Source of the DNA: Nocardioides sp. URHA0020
GTDB lineage: Bacteria; Actinomycetota; Actinomycetes; Propionibacteriales; Nocardioidaceae
Direction of reading: 5' to 3'
DNA length: 64,000 bases
Assembly (NCBI RefSeq): GCF_000620705.1
Contig: NZ_KK211168.1
Coordinates: 123,462 to 187,461, forward strand
The notes below the pieces were generated by a model. It had not been told where the DNA came from, did not search any database, and worked only from the letters and a program-made list of their open reading frames with translations. This document shows, in pieces, positions 8,554 through 17,028 of this stretch (positions are counted from its first letter, which is position 1; the number at the start of each line of letters is the position of its first letter). Position numbers and translations under genes: made by a program.

Positions 8554-10113
8554 TCAGGTCGAGTACGACGTGCCGCGCGGCTCACGGGTCCAGAGCACGC
8601 CACCGCCCGCGACGGGTCCCTCGGCGGCGAGCTCGCGCTTGAGCACCTTGTTGGTCGCCGTGCGCGGGAGGGTGTCGACGACCCGCACGTACGCCGGCCA
8701 GCCCTTGCGCGAGAGGTCAGGCTGGTCGGCCAGAAAGGTCTCGAGGTCGGCCGGGCCCAGGTTGGAGCGGATGACGACCGCCGCCATCACCTGGTCGCCG
8801 ACCGCGGGGTCCGGCACGGCGTACACCGCCGCCTCCTCGATCGCGGGGTGCCGCAGCAGGATGCGCTCGATCGGGGCGGCGGCGAGGTTCTCGCCGTCGA
8901 CGCGCATCCAGTCGGCGGTGCGTCCGGCGAAGTAGACGAAGCCGTCGGCGTCGCGGTAGGCGAGGTCGCCGGACCAGTACATCCCGCCGCGCATCCGCTC
9001 GGCCTCGGCGGCGGGATCGTTGTAGTAGCCCGCGAACGCACCGGCGCCGCCGGTGTTGACCAGCTCACCGGTCGCCTCGTCGGCGTTGACCAGGCGCCCG
9101 GTCGTGTCGAAGACGGCGTCCGGGACCTCGAGCATCGTGTCGGGGTCGAGCACCTTCACCTGGTCGACCGGCCGCCCGAGGCTGCCCGCCGGCATGTCCG
9201 GCACCCGCTGCACGATCACGGCGTTCTCGGTCGAGGAGTAGGAGTCGACGACCACGCACCCGAAGCGCCGCGCGAAGCCGGTGATGTCGCGGTCGTTGGC
9301 CTCGTTGCCGAAGACCAGCCGCAGCGGGTTGTCCGCGTCGTCGGGTCGCTCGGGCGTCGCCATGACGTAGGTGAGCGGCTTGCCGACGTAGTTGGCGTAC
9401 GTCGCGCCGTGGCGTCGTACGTCGGGCAGGAACCCGGAGGCCGAGAAGCGCCGGGCCAGTGCGATCGTCGCGCCCGCGGCGAGCGCGGGACCCCAGCCGG
9501 CCATGATGGCGTTGGAGTGGAACATCGGCATCGACAGGTACGCCGTGTCGGCCGGTCCGAGACCGAAGCGCTCGGAGAGGAACTGCCCCGGGTAGGCCAC
9601 CTTCGCCTGCGTCACGTTGACCGCCTTCGGGTCACCCGACGTGCCCGAGGTGAAGATCAGCATCATCAGGTCGTCGGGCCCGACGTCGGCGACCGGCACC
9701 GGCGCGGACGCGTGCTCCTCGAGCAGGGCCGACCAGTCCGGTGAGTCGATCGGCACCACGGGCACCGTGACGTCCGCGAGCAGCTCGGCATGGGCCGCGT
9801 CGGTGACGACGACCTGCACGTCGGCGCGCCGTACGTCGGCCGCGAGCGCCGCGCCGCGACGGGTCGGGTTCAGGCCGACGACGACGAGCCCGCCGAGCGC
9901 CGCGCCGCCGAGCAGGAACGCGAACTCCGGCACGTTCTCCAGCAGCACGCCGACGTGCCGCGGCTCGCCGGGCGGCAGCACCCCCGACACCACGGCGGCC
10001 CGGACGCTCGACTCGTGCACGACCTCGGCCCAGGTCCACGACTCGTCCTCGAACAGCAGCCCGGGCGCCGGGTCGGCCGCCCGCGCGAGCAGCTGGTCGC
10101 GCACGGTCGGCAT
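8554..10113 (-). CDS. fadD17: acyl-CoA synthetase, FadD17-like (steroid side chain)
   Basis: A 519-residue AMP-forming acyl-CoA ligase that activates a carboxylic acid as acyl-AMP and then as the CoA thioester. Visible motifs are the phosphate loop LIFTSGTSGDPKAV, the YWSGDLAYRDADGFVYFAGR adenylate region, and the C-terminal catalytic lysine segment RTATNKVLKREL. FadD17 is assigned mainly by gene order: fadE26-fadE27-fadD17 here matches Rv3504-Rv3505-Rv3506 of M. tuberculosis, which act on the cholesterol side chain. The ATG at 10113 is chosen because the longer frame only translates a REP repeat. No good Shine-Dalgarno is visible, and the GTG three codons later is an alternative. A 313-bp repeat-filled gap separates it from fadE27. 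Confidence 0.82.
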   Translation of the reverse strand: MPTVRDQLLARAADPAPGLLFEDESWTWAEVVHESSVRAAVVSGVLPPGEPRHVGVLLENVPEFAFLLGGAALGGLVVVGLNPTRRGAALAADVRRADVQVVVTDAAHAELLADVTVPVVPIDSPDWSALLEEHASAPVPVADVGPDDLMMLIFTSGTSGDPKAVNVTQAKVAYPGQFLSERFGLGPADTAYLSMPMFHSNAIMAGWGPALAAGATIALARRFSASGFLPDVRRHGATYANYVGKPLTYVMATPERPDDADNPLRLVFGNEANDRDITGFARRFGCVVVDSYSSTENAVIVQRVPDMPAGSLGRPVDQVKVLDPDTMLEVPDAVFDTTGRLVNADEATGELVNTGGAGAFAGYYNDPAAEAERMRGGMYWSGDLAYRDADGFVYFAGRTADWMRVDGENLAAAPIERILLRHPAIEEAAVYAVPDPAVGDQVMAAVVIRSNLGPADLETFLADQPDLSRKGWPAYVRVVDTLPRTATNKVLKRELAAEGPVAGGGVLWTREPRGTSYST

Positions 10114-10123
10114 CGGCGGCGGG

Positions 10124-10440
10124 GTGGTTTCGAGGCTCGGGCCTTGCGGCCCTCGCACCTCAACCACCGGCACGCGGTGGTCGAGGTGTGAAGCCGCCGG
10201 CACGCGGTGGTCGAGGTGCGAAGACGCCGGGGCACGGTGGTTGAGGTGTGAAGGCGCCCTGGCGCCTGAGCCTCGAAACCACCCTCACGCGGGCTCGCAC
10301 CTGGACGCGCACGGTCGCCGGCGGTGTGGTTTCGAGGCTCGGGCCTTGCGGCCCTCGCACCTCAACCACCGGGGCACGGTGGTTGAGGTGTGAAGGCGCC
10401 CTGGCGCCTGAGCCTCGAAACCACCCTCACGCGGGCTCGG
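10124..10440. repeat. REP palindrome cluster between fadE27 and fadD17
   Basis: This gap has no gene. Two copies of one element lie at 10124-10168 and 10326-10370 (centre GGGCC-TTGC-GGCCC). Two copies in the opposite orientation lie at 10237-10298 and 10378-10439 (tip AGGCGCC-CT-GGCGCCT). Outer arms GGTGGTTGAGG and CCTCGAAACCACC are near-complementary. Between them, a 30-bp unit is repeated in tandem at 10171-10200 and 10201-10230. The 10378-10439 copy runs into the last codons and stop of fadE27, and the same gene-end sequence is carried in the 10237-10298 copy. The array grew by local duplication that included the gene end. Confidence 0.85.
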
Positions 10441-11539
10441 ACGCCAGGATGCGCCCGACGTTCAGGGCCTGCTCGGTGGCGCCACCGTGCAGGAACTCGA
10501 AGCGCTTGGCCGAGGTGAAGTAGCGGTGCGCCTCGCCGTCGAGGTCGATGCCGACGCCGCCGTGGACGTGGATCGTCGTGTGCGCGAGCCGGTGGCCGGC
10601 GTCCGCGGCCCACAGCTTCGCGATCGCGATCTCGCTGTCGGCGGGCAGCCCCTCCTCGAGGCGCCAGGCGGCCTGCCAGAGGGTGAGCCGCAGGCCGAGC
10701 ACGTCGATGTAGCCGTCCGCCAGCCGCTGCGACACGGCCTGGAAGGTGCCGATCGGGCGACCGAACTGCTCGCGGGTCTTCGCGTACGACGACGTCAGCC
10801 TCAGCGCCCCCTCGGTGATGCCCAGCTGCTCGGCCGATCCGGCGAGCAGCAGCAGCTGGCGCAGGCGCTGGTCCGCAGCGCCGTCGGCAGCACCGACCAG
10901 CCGGTCGGCCGGAAGCACCGCGGCGTCGAGCTCGAGACGGGCGACGCCGTCGCCGTCGGAGAAGGTCTGCGCGACGACGGTCACGCCCTGGTCTCCCGGC
11001 TCGACGAGGAAGACCCCGACGCCCGAGGGCGTGTCGGCCGGCACCAGGAACGCGTCGGCGTACGGACCCGCCGGCACGATCGACTTGCTCCCGGTCAGCA
11101 CGTACGACGCACCGTCGGTCGTCGCCACGGTCGTCGGTCGGGCGGGGAAGTAGGCGCGGTCCTCGGCGACGGCCGCGGTCAGCACGCTGGCGCCGGACGC
11201 CGCGCCCGGCAGCCACTGCTGCTGCTGCGCGTCGGTGCCGAGCTCCGCGATCAGCCGCGAGGCCGGGCCGTGGGCGGCCAGCGGCACCGGCGCGACGGTG
11301 CGTCCCACCTCGACCAGCACCCGGGCGAGCTCGATGAGGCCGAGCCCGGCGCCGTCGTACCTCTCCGGCAGCGCGAGGCCGAGCAGGCCGGACGAGCCGA
11401 GCTCCGCCCAGAGCTCGCGGTCGAAGCGGTCGCCACCGGCCTCGACGCTCTTGAGGCGGTCGTTGCTCGTGCGGGCCTTGAGGATGCTGGCGGCCAGGTC
11501 GGCGGCCTCGTCCTGCTCGGGGGTGAACCTGAAGTCCAT
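10427..11539 (-). CDS. fadE27: acyl-CoA dehydrogenase, FadE27/ChsE5-like subunit
   Basis: A 370-residue FAD-dependent acyl-CoA dehydrogenase subunit. The N-terminus MDFRFTPEQDEAADLAASIL and the C-terminal LAHTTIHVHGGVGIDLDGEA region fit the family. The adjacent fadE26 and fadD17 match Rv3504-Rv3506. In M. tuberculosis, FadE26 (ChsE4) and FadE27 (ChsE5) form an alpha2beta2 enzyme that desaturates cholesterol side-chain CoA thioesters. A start at 11539 is supported by GAGAGG 6 nt upstream. The gap from fadE26 is 15 nt, so the two are co-transcribed. The last codons are part of a duplicated REP segment. Confidence 0.88.
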   Translation of the reverse strand: MDFRFTPEQDEAADLAASILKARTSNDRLKSVEAGGDRFDRELWAELGSSGLLGLALPERYDGAGLGLIELARVLVEVGRTVAPVPLAAHGPASRLIAELGTDAQQQQWLPGAASGASVLTAAVAEDRAYFPARPTTVATTDGASYVLTGSKSIVPAGPYADAFLVPADTPSGVGVFLVEPGDQGVTVVAQTFSDGDGVARLELDAAVLPADRLVGAADGAADQRLRQLLLLAGSAEQLGITEGALRLTSSYAKTREQFGRPIGTFQAVSQRLADGYIDVLGLRLTLWQAAWRLEEGLPADSEIAIAKLWAADAGHRLAHTTIHVHGGVGIDLDGEAHRYFTSAKRFEFLHGGATEQALNVGRILASEPA

Positions 11540-11554
11540 CGTGTGCCTCTCGCT

Positions 11555-12742
11555 CTATCGCTTCGCTGCGGGGAGGCCGAGGCCGACGTACCCGATGATG
11601 TCGCGCTGAATCTCGTTGGTGCCGCCGCCGAAGGTCATCACCAGGGCCGAGCGGTAGGAGCGCTCGAGCCGTCCGGCGAGGACCGCGCCCTCGGAGGCGC
11701 CGGTGACGCCCGCGTTGGGCCCGACGATCTCCATCAGGGAGCGGTAGACCTCGGTCGCGAGCTCCGAGCCGTAGATCTTGGTGGCCGACGCCTCGGCCGG
11801 CGAGAGGTCGACCCCGGCGTCGGCGTCGGCGGCGAGCTTCCAGTTGATCAGGGCGAGCGCGGTCGTCCGGGCGTGGGCGCGGCCGAGCGCGATCTGCACC
11901 CACTCGGAGTCGATCACCCGCTGGCCGTCGGGGTTCTTGGTCTCCTGCCCCCAGCGCCGGACCATGTCGATCGAGTAGGTCAGCGGCGCGGCCGAGGTTA
12001 GGGCGACCCGCTCGTGGTTGAGCTGGTTGGTCATCAGCGACCAGCCGCCGTTGAGCTCGCCGACCAGGTTGGAGGCGGGCACGCGGACGTCCTCGTAGTA
12101 CGTCGCGCTCGTGCTGACGCCGGCGACGGTGTGCACGGGCGTGTACGAGAAGCCGGGGGCGTCGGCGGGCACCAGGATCATCGACAGGCCCTTGTGGCGC
12201 GGGAGGTCCGGGTCGGTGCGCACGGCCAGCCACAGCCAGTCGGCGTACTGGATCAGCGACGTCCACATCTTCTGCCCGTTGATCACCCACTCGTCGCCCT
12301 CGCGGACGGCCTTGGTGGTGAGCGAGGCAAGGTCGGTCCCCGACCCGGGCTCGGAGTAGCCGATCGAGAAGTGCAGGTCGCCCTGGAGGATGCGCGGGAG
12401 GAAGTACTCCTTCTGCTCCTCGGTGCCGTAGCGCATGATCGTCGGCCCGACGGTGTTGAGCGTCAGGTAGGGGATCGGTACGCCGGCGACCGCGGCCGCG
12501 TCGGTGAAGATCAGCTGCTCGACCATCGAGCGCGCCTGGCCGCCGTACTCCGTCGGCCACCCGATGCCGAGCCAGCCGTCGGCGCCGAGCTGACGGATCA
12601 CCTTCTTGTAGACGGCGTCGTCCCCGAACTCGCCGGTCGCGGCGGCGAGGCCGGCCTTCACCTCGGGGGTGACCAGCGCCGCGAAGTACTCGCGGAGCTC
12701 CTCGCGGAGCGCCTCCTGGTCGGGCGTGAGGGCGATGTGCAT
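11555..12742 (-). CDS. fadE26: acyl-CoA dehydrogenase, FadE26/ChsE4-like subunit
   Basis: A 395-residue acyl-CoA dehydrogenase. Stretches shared with mycobacterial FadE26 include QMWTSLIQYAD-type sequence (here KMWTSLIQYADWLWLAV), FSIGYSEPGSGTDLASL, NQLNHERVAL, LINWKLA and the C-terminal FGGGTNEIQRDIIGYVGLGL. It should pair with the FadE27-like protein to form a heteromeric side-chain dehydrogenase. The ATG at 12742 has GGGAG 6 nt upstream and gives MHIALTPDQEALREEL, like the mycobacterial start; the longer frame runs into the operator region. It is the first gene of the leftward operon and diverges from kshA across 99 bp carrying a KstR-like box. Confidence 0.9.
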   Translation of the reverse strand: MHIALTPDQEALREELREYFAALVTPEVKAGLAAATGEFGDDAVYKKVIRQLGADGWLGIGWPTEYGGQARSMVEQLIFTDAAAVAGVPIPYLTLNTVGPTIMRYGTEEQKEYFLPRILQGDLHFSIGYSEPGSGTDLASLTTKAVREGDEWVINGQKMWTSLIQYADWLWLAVRTDPDLPRHKGLSMILVPADAPGFSYTPVHTVAGVSTSATYYEDVRVPASNLVGELNGGWSLMTNQLNHERVALTSAAPLTYSIDMVRRWGQETKNPDGQRVIDSEWVQIALGRAHARTTALALINWKLAADADAGVDLSPAEASATKIYGSELATEVYRSLMEIVGPNAGVTGASEGAVLAGRLERSYRSALVMTFGGGTNEIQRDIIGYVGLGLPAAKR

Positions 12743-12797
12743 CAGCAACTCCCGGTGGGAACGGTGGGGGTGGCGGTGGAAACCGCGACCCAAAAAC

Positions 12798-12811
12798 TAT
12801 AACCTGTTCTT
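12798..12811. promoter_or_regulatory. KstR-like operator
   Basis: TATAACCTGTTCTT matches the KstR consensus TNNAACNNGTTNNA at all fixed positions except the last base. It lies in the only A/T-rich stretch of the divergent gap, 31 nt before kshA and 56 nt before fadE26, where it could cover the promoters of both operons. KstR is the TetR-type repressor of cholesterol catabolism in Mycobacterium and Rhodococcus, relieved by steroid CoA thioesters. No kstR gene is in this window. Confidence 0.72.
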
Positions 12812-12841
12812 GTTTTGGTCCACACCGTCTGGAGGCCCGCC

Positions 12842-14023
12842 ATGAGCGACACCACCACGAGTGTCCGTGCGCTCGACCACGGCAGCCCGCCCGAGCGCTT
12901 CGCCCGTGGCTGGCACTGCATCGGTCTCGCCGACACCTTCCGCGACGGCAGGCCCCACGGCATCGAGGCCTTCGGCGGCAAGATCGTCGTCTGGGCCGAC
13001 ACGCAGGGCGAGATCAACGTCCTCGACGGCTACTGCCGCCACATGGGCGGCGACCTGGCGCAGGGTGAGGTCAAGGGCGACGAGATCGCCTGCCCCTTCC
13101 ACGACTGGCGCTGGGGCGGCGACGGTAAGTGCAAGGCGATCCCGTACGCGCGGCGGGTGCCGCTGCGGGCGCGGACCCAGAGGTACGAGACCGCGATCGT
13201 CAACGACCAGCTGCTGATCTGGCACGACGTGGAGGGCTCGCCGGCCGACTACGACATCCTCCCGCCGCAGCTCGTGGGGCTCGACGAGGGCAAGTACACC
13301 GACTGGGTCTGGGTGGCCGAGGAGATCGAGGGCTCGCACTGCCGCGAGCTCATCGACAACGTCGTCGACATGGCGCACTTCTACTACGTGCACTTCGCCT
13401 TCCCGACGAGCTTCCAGAACGTCTTCGAGGGACACCTCGCGACCCAGTTCATGGAGTCGAAGGGCCGCCCCGACAAGACCGGCGGGTACGGCGACGCCGA
13501 GCTCTTCCTCAAGTCCGAGGCGACCTACTACGGGCCGTCGTACATGATCAACTGGCTCGACACCGACTACAAGGGCTTCAACACCGAGGTCGTGCTGGTC
13601 AACTGCCACGTGCCGACCGGGCCCAACTCGTTCCGGCTGCAGTACGGCATCACCGTCAAGAAGCCCGAGGGCCTCGACGACAAGACCACCGACTTCATCG
13701 CCCAGAAGTACGCCGAGATGTTCGGCAGCGGCTTCCTCCAGGACGTGCACATCTGGAAGAACAAGGTGCCGGTGCAGAACCCGCTGCTCTGCGAGGAGGA
13801 CGGGCCGGTCTACCAGCTGCGTCGGTGGTACGAGCAGTTCTACGTCGACCGGGCCGACATCGCGCCCGAGATGGTGGACCGCTTCGAGTTCGAGGTCGAC
13901 ACCACCAAGGCCAACGAGTACTGGCAGGAGGAGGTCGCCGACAACCTCCGCAAGAAGGCCGAGGACGACGCCGCCGCCGAGGCGTCGGCCGGCGCCGAGC
14001 CGTCGATCATGACGGGCACCTGA
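12842..14023 (+). CDS. kshA: 3-ketosteroid 9-alpha-monooxygenase, oxygenase component
   Basis: A 393-residue Rieske non-heme iron oxygenase that hydroxylates C9 of 3-ketosteroids, leading to opening of ring B. The Rieske ligands are C65 and H67 (CRH) and C84 and H87 (CPFH). The mononuclear iron site is D176, H179 and H184 (NVVDMAHFYYVHF) with D301 near the C-terminus (FLQDVHIWKNK). Long stretches match the M. tuberculosis enzyme, including DGYCRHMGGDL, ACPFHDWRWGGDG and VYQLRRWYE. The ATG at 12842 has GGAGG about 7 nt upstream. It is followed by a small Cys protein and by kshB, its reductase. A KstR-like box lies upstream. Confidence 0.95.
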   Translation: MSDTTTSVRALDHGSPPERFARGWHCIGLADTFRDGRPHGIEAFGGKIVVWADTQGEINVLDGYCRHMGGDLAQGEVKGDEIACPFHDWRWGGDGKCKAIPYARRVPLRARTQRYETAIVNDQLLIWHDVEGSPADYDILPPQLVGLDEGKYTDWVWVAEEIEGSHCRELIDNVVDMAHFYYVHFAFPTSFQNVFEGHLATQFMESKGRPDKTGGYGDAELFLKSEATYYGPSYMINWLDTDYKGFNTEVVLVNCHVPTGPNSFRLQYGITVKKPEGLDDKTTDFIAQKYAEMFGSGFLQDVHIWKNKVPVQNPLLCEEDGPVYQLRRWYEQFYVDRADIAPEMVDRFEFEVDTTKANEYWQEEVADNLRKKAEDDAAAEASAGAEPSIMTGT

Positions 14024-14028
14024 GCGCG

Positions 14029-14322
14029 ATGGCTTCCTTCGTCCCGACCAGTGCCGACACGATCGAGGACCAGCGTCTCTACACCTCGGCGCGCCTGGTG
14101 GAGGTCGCGTGCCTCGACTGCCTGGCCCGGGTGGGCGTGAAGAAGAACAGCGACCACCACACGTCGATCCAGTGGTCGGCCGAGGCGCGCGCGCACTGCC
14201 CCGAGCTGTCCCGGCGTACCGGTGCGCGGGACGTCAAGGACGGCTGTCCGCGCCTGCATGCGAGCATCGACGACGCTGCCCGCAACGGACGCATCCCCAT
14301 CGGAGCCGAGGACGGTTACTAA
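14029..14322 (+). CDS. small cysteine-containing protein between kshA and kshB
   Basis: A 97-residue protein with four cysteines spaced CX2C-X25-C-X15-C (CLDC…HCPEL…GCPRL) and a basic/polar middle (VKKNSDHHTSIQW). It has no signal peptide or membrane segment. The cysteine pattern could bind zinc or an iron-sulfur cluster, but no family is recognised. It starts 5 nt after kshA stops and ends 5 nt before kshB starts, so it is embedded in the operon and is probably produced with the KshAB monooxygenase. A role in assembly, stability or electron transfer of KshAB is conjecture. Confidence 0.75.
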   Translation: MASFVPTSADTIEDQRLYTSARLVEVACLDCLARVGVKKNSDHHTSIQWSAEARAHCPELSRRTGARDVKDGCPRLHASIDDAARNGRIPIGAEDGY

Positions 14323-14327
14323 CTCTT

Positions 14328-15428
14328 ATGTCCGACGAGTCCTTCGAGCTGAAGGTCGTGGACGTGGTCGAGGAGACCGCGGACGCGCACTCCATCTCCT
14401 TCGAGGTCCCTGCCGGTGCTGAGGAGCGGTTCGCCTACCGGCCGGGCCAGTTCCTGACCCTCGCCGTGCCGAGCGACCGGACCGGCGTCGCCGCCCGCTG
14501 CTACTCGCTCTCCAGCAGCCCGGTCGGCGGGGGACCGCTCACGATCACCGTGAAGCGGACCGTCGAGGGCTACGCGTCCAACTGGGTCTGCGACCACCTG
14601 CGCGAGGGCGACTCCATGCGGGTGCTGCCGCCGAGCGGCATCTTCACGCCGGCGTCGCTGAGCGCCGACCTGCTGCTCCTCGCCGGCGGCAGCGGCATCA
14701 CCCCCGTCATCTCGATCACCCGCACCGCCCTCGCGCAGGGCACCGGGCGGATCGTGCTGTTCTACGCCAACCGCGACGAGCGCTCGGTGATCTTCGCCCG
14801 CGAGCTGACCGCGCTGGCCGCCGCCCATCCCGATCGGCTGCAGGTCGTGCACTGGCTCGAGTCGGTGCAGGGCCTCCCGAGCCACGACCAGATGCGCGCG
14901 TTCGCCTCGGCGTACCTCTCCTACGACGCCTTCGTGTGCGGACCGGCGCCGTTCATGAAGATGACGATCGCGGCGCTCAAAGAGCTGGAGTTCCCCCGGG
15001 AGCGCCGGCACCAGGAGAAGTTCATCTCGCTCGGCGGCAACCCCTTCGGCGATTTGCACGACCAGGAGGTCGCCGAGCACGAGATCGAGGAGGCCGAGAG
15101 CGACCCGGAGGACGCGGCTGCCGCGTCCGTCGGTGAGCTGAGCCCCGAGGGGCCGGTGCACCTCGAGGTCGAGCTCGACGGCCAGCACTACGCCTTCGAC
15201 GACTGGGCCCCCGGCACCAAGCTGCTCGACCACCTCGAGGCCAAGGGCGTCAAGGCGCCGTACTCGTGTCGCGAGGGCGAGTGCTCGGCGTGCGCCATCC
15301 GTCTGCTCGAGGGTGAGGTGAAGATGCTCCACAACGACGTGCTCGACGACGACGACCTGGCCGAGGGCATCCGGCTCGGGTGCCAGTCCGTGCCGGTGAC
15401 CGACACCGTGAAGGTGACCTACCACTGA
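14328..15428 (+). CDS. kshB: 3-ketosteroid 9-alpha-monooxygenase, ferredoxin reductase component
   Basis: A 366-residue flavodoxin-reductase-type protein passing electrons from NAD(P)H through FAD and a plant-type [2Fe-2S] cluster to KshA. FAD and NAD segments come first (RCYSLSSSPVGGG near residue 57; LLLLAGGSGITPVISI near 115; DAFVCGPAPFM near 200). The C-terminal ferredoxin domain has C314, C319, C322 (SCREGECSAC) and C352 (LGCQS). An acidic linker of about 40 residues separates them. The ATG at 14328 follows the small Cys gene by 5 nt. Closely related reductases serve other Rieske oxygenases, but the kshA context makes KshB the clear choice. Confidence 0.93.
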   Translation: MSDESFELKVVDVVEETADAHSISFEVPAGAEERFAYRPGQFLTLAVPSDRTGVAARCYSLSSSPVGGGPLTITVKRTVEGYASNWVCDHLREGDSMRVLPPSGIFTPASLSADLLLLAGGSGITPVISITRTALAQGTGRIVLFYANRDERSVIFARELTALAAAHPDRLQVVHWLESVQGLPSHDQMRAFASAYLSYDAFVCGPAPFMKMTIAALKELEFPRERRHQEKFISLGGNPFGDLHDQEVAEHEIEEAESDPEDAAAASVGELSPEGPVHLEVELDGQHYAFDDWAPGTKLLDHLEAKGVKAPYSCREGECSACAIRLLEGEVKMLHNDVLDDDDLAEGIRLGCQSVPVTDTVKVTYH

Positions 15429-15569
15429 GGTCGCAGGCGTCGCATCTGCAAGTTCGCCGCAAGAATTGGTGGTCTAGTCACCGCGGTCATTCCCCGCGTA
15501 CAGGCGTGAGGCTGATCCCTTCAGGGAAGTTCCAGTGCACGACGGACTCTTTGACGATGGGAAAGCGCC

Positions 15570-16190
15570 ATGTATCTCGGACTGTGCTTGATCGGCGTGG
15601 CCGCCGCCGTGTGGACGATCACCGCGTGCGCCGCTCGCCCCGCGTCACCGCCCACCGGATCGCGTGACCTCGAACGCCGCAGGGCCCACCTGCGGGCCTG
15701 CCCCGCGCGGGTGACCCAGGTCGACGTGGAGTGCCTGCTCCGGTCACAGGCGCTGTCGGAGTCGATGACCATCCGGGTCCTCGGGACCGCAGCCGAGCGC
15801 CGGATCGGCTGGGCCACGCTGTGGTCCTGGGCCGACCGGTTCGGAGCGGACAAGCTCGTCCTCGCCCTCGACGCCGACGTCGCCGAGCGCCGCCTCCGGC
15901 GCCACCTCGAGGGCGGTACGACGCCCGACTGGGCCGCGATGTCGCTCTTCGCGGGCCTCAACCGTGACACTCTCCCGTACGCGGAGGTCGTCGACGCGGA
16001 TGCCGCCGTCGAGGACGACCTGCCGGGCTTCGAGCTGGAGGAGTGGGAGAGTCCCGACCTCGCCACCGCGCCCGCGACGGACGTCGACCTGAGCCAGTTC
16101 GGCCACCTGCCGCCGATCTACGACCCCGGCCTGCCGCTCACGCTCTCCGCCTTCCCTCCGACCGACCAGGGCTGGCCGAAGGTCGCCTGA
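15570..16190 (+). CDS. hypothetical membrane-anchored or lipoprotein-like protein
   Basis: A 206-residue protein of unknown family. Residues 1-22 are hydrophobic (LCLIGVAAAVWTITAC) and end in a lipobox-like ITAC, so it is either a lipoprotein or carries one N-terminal anchor. Residues 30-130 are rich in Arg and Leu and probably helical; the C-terminal third is acidic and proline-rich. GGGAAAG lies 4-10 nt before the ATG. The 141-bp gap after kshB suggests a separate transcript, although no clear -35/-10 pair was found. A 62-bp repeat array begins soon after its stop. Confidence 0.65.
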   Translation: MYLGLCLIGVAAAVWTITACAARPASPPTGSRDLERRRAHLRACPARVTQVDVECLLRSQALSESMTIRVLGTAAERRIGWATLWSWADRFGADKLVLALDADVAERRLRRHLEGGTTPDWAAMSLFAGLNRDTLPYAEVVDADAAVEDDLPGFELEEWESPDLATAPATDVDLSQFGHLPPIYDPGLPLTLSAFPPTDQGWPKVA

Positions 16191-16204
16191 GAGCTGCCGG
16201 CTGG

Positions 16205-16980
16205 GCCCACGTGGGAGCGGTGGGCAATCCACCGATGTGGAGCCGCGGGATCGTGGTTCTCCCACCGCCGGGCGCTGGCGGGCGGCCGTGGGTGGCGGTG
16301 AGCTATCCACCGTTCCTGGTCGCAGAAGAGTGGAGCGCCCACCGCCGGGCCGGGCGGCGGTGAGCTATCCACCGTTCCTGGTCGCAGAAGAGTGGAGCGC
16401 CCACCGCCGGGCCGGGCGGCGGTGAGCTATCCACCGTTCCTGGTCGCAGAAGAGTGGAGCGCCCACCGCCGGGCCGGGCGGCGGTGAGCTATCCACCGTT
16501 CCTGGTCGCAGAAGAGTGGAGCGCCCACCGCCGGGCCGGGCGGCGGTGAGCTATCCACCGTTCCTGGTCGCAGAAGAGTGGAGCACCCATCGCCAGGTCG
16601 GGCGGCGGTGAGCTGTCCACCGTTCCTGGTCGCAGAAGACTGGAGCGCCCACCGCCAGGCCGGGCCGGGCCGGCGGTGAGCTATCCACCGATCCTGGTCG
16701 CAGAACGGTGGAGCGCCCACCGCCAGGCCGGGCGGCGGTGAGCTATCTACCGATCCCGGTCGCAGAACGGTGGAGCGCCCGCCGCCAGGTCGGGCGGCGG
16801 TGAGCTATCCACCGTTCCTGGTGGCAGAAGAGTGGAGCGCCCACCGCCAGGTCGGGCGGCGGTGAGCTATCCACCGATCCTGGTCGCAGAAGAGTGGAGC
16901 ACCCACCGCCAGGCCGGGTGGCGGTGAGCTATCCACCGATCCGGCTCGCTCAGACGGTGGAGCACCCACCGCCAGTTGAC
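16205..16980. repeat. 62-bp tandem hairpin array, 11 copies, in a convergent gap
   Basis: Unit starts (AGCTATCCACCG) fall at 16301, 16363, 16425, 16487, 16549, 16611, 16679, 16741, 16803, 16865 and 16927. The spacing is exactly 62 bp except for one 68-bp unit at 16611. A degenerate copy lies at about 16215-16300. The first four units are identical, indicating recent expansion. Each unit holds nested inverted repeats: outer GGCGGTG / CACCGCC and inner CCACCG / CGGTGG around CTGGTCGCA. In other copies the inner arm reads GAAGAGTGG, which keeps part of the stem. The region lies between a rightward gene ending at 16190 and a leftward gene ending at 17029. No gene is seen, and frames through it only translate the repeat. 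Confidence 0.9.
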
Positions 16981-17028
16981 CGCGCCGGCTCCCCAATAGC
17001 GGTCGCCGCGACACCCTGCAATGCAGGC

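Noticed and set aside
12815..12841. Longer kshA start at 12815
   Set aside because: The extra codons lie in the promoter/operator region. The ATG at 12842 has GGAGG upstream and matches the family N-terminus.
16301..16980. CRISPR-like array
   Set aside because: Units are contiguous 62-bp direct repeats without unique spacers, and no cas genes are nearby. It is a tandem palindromic repeat.
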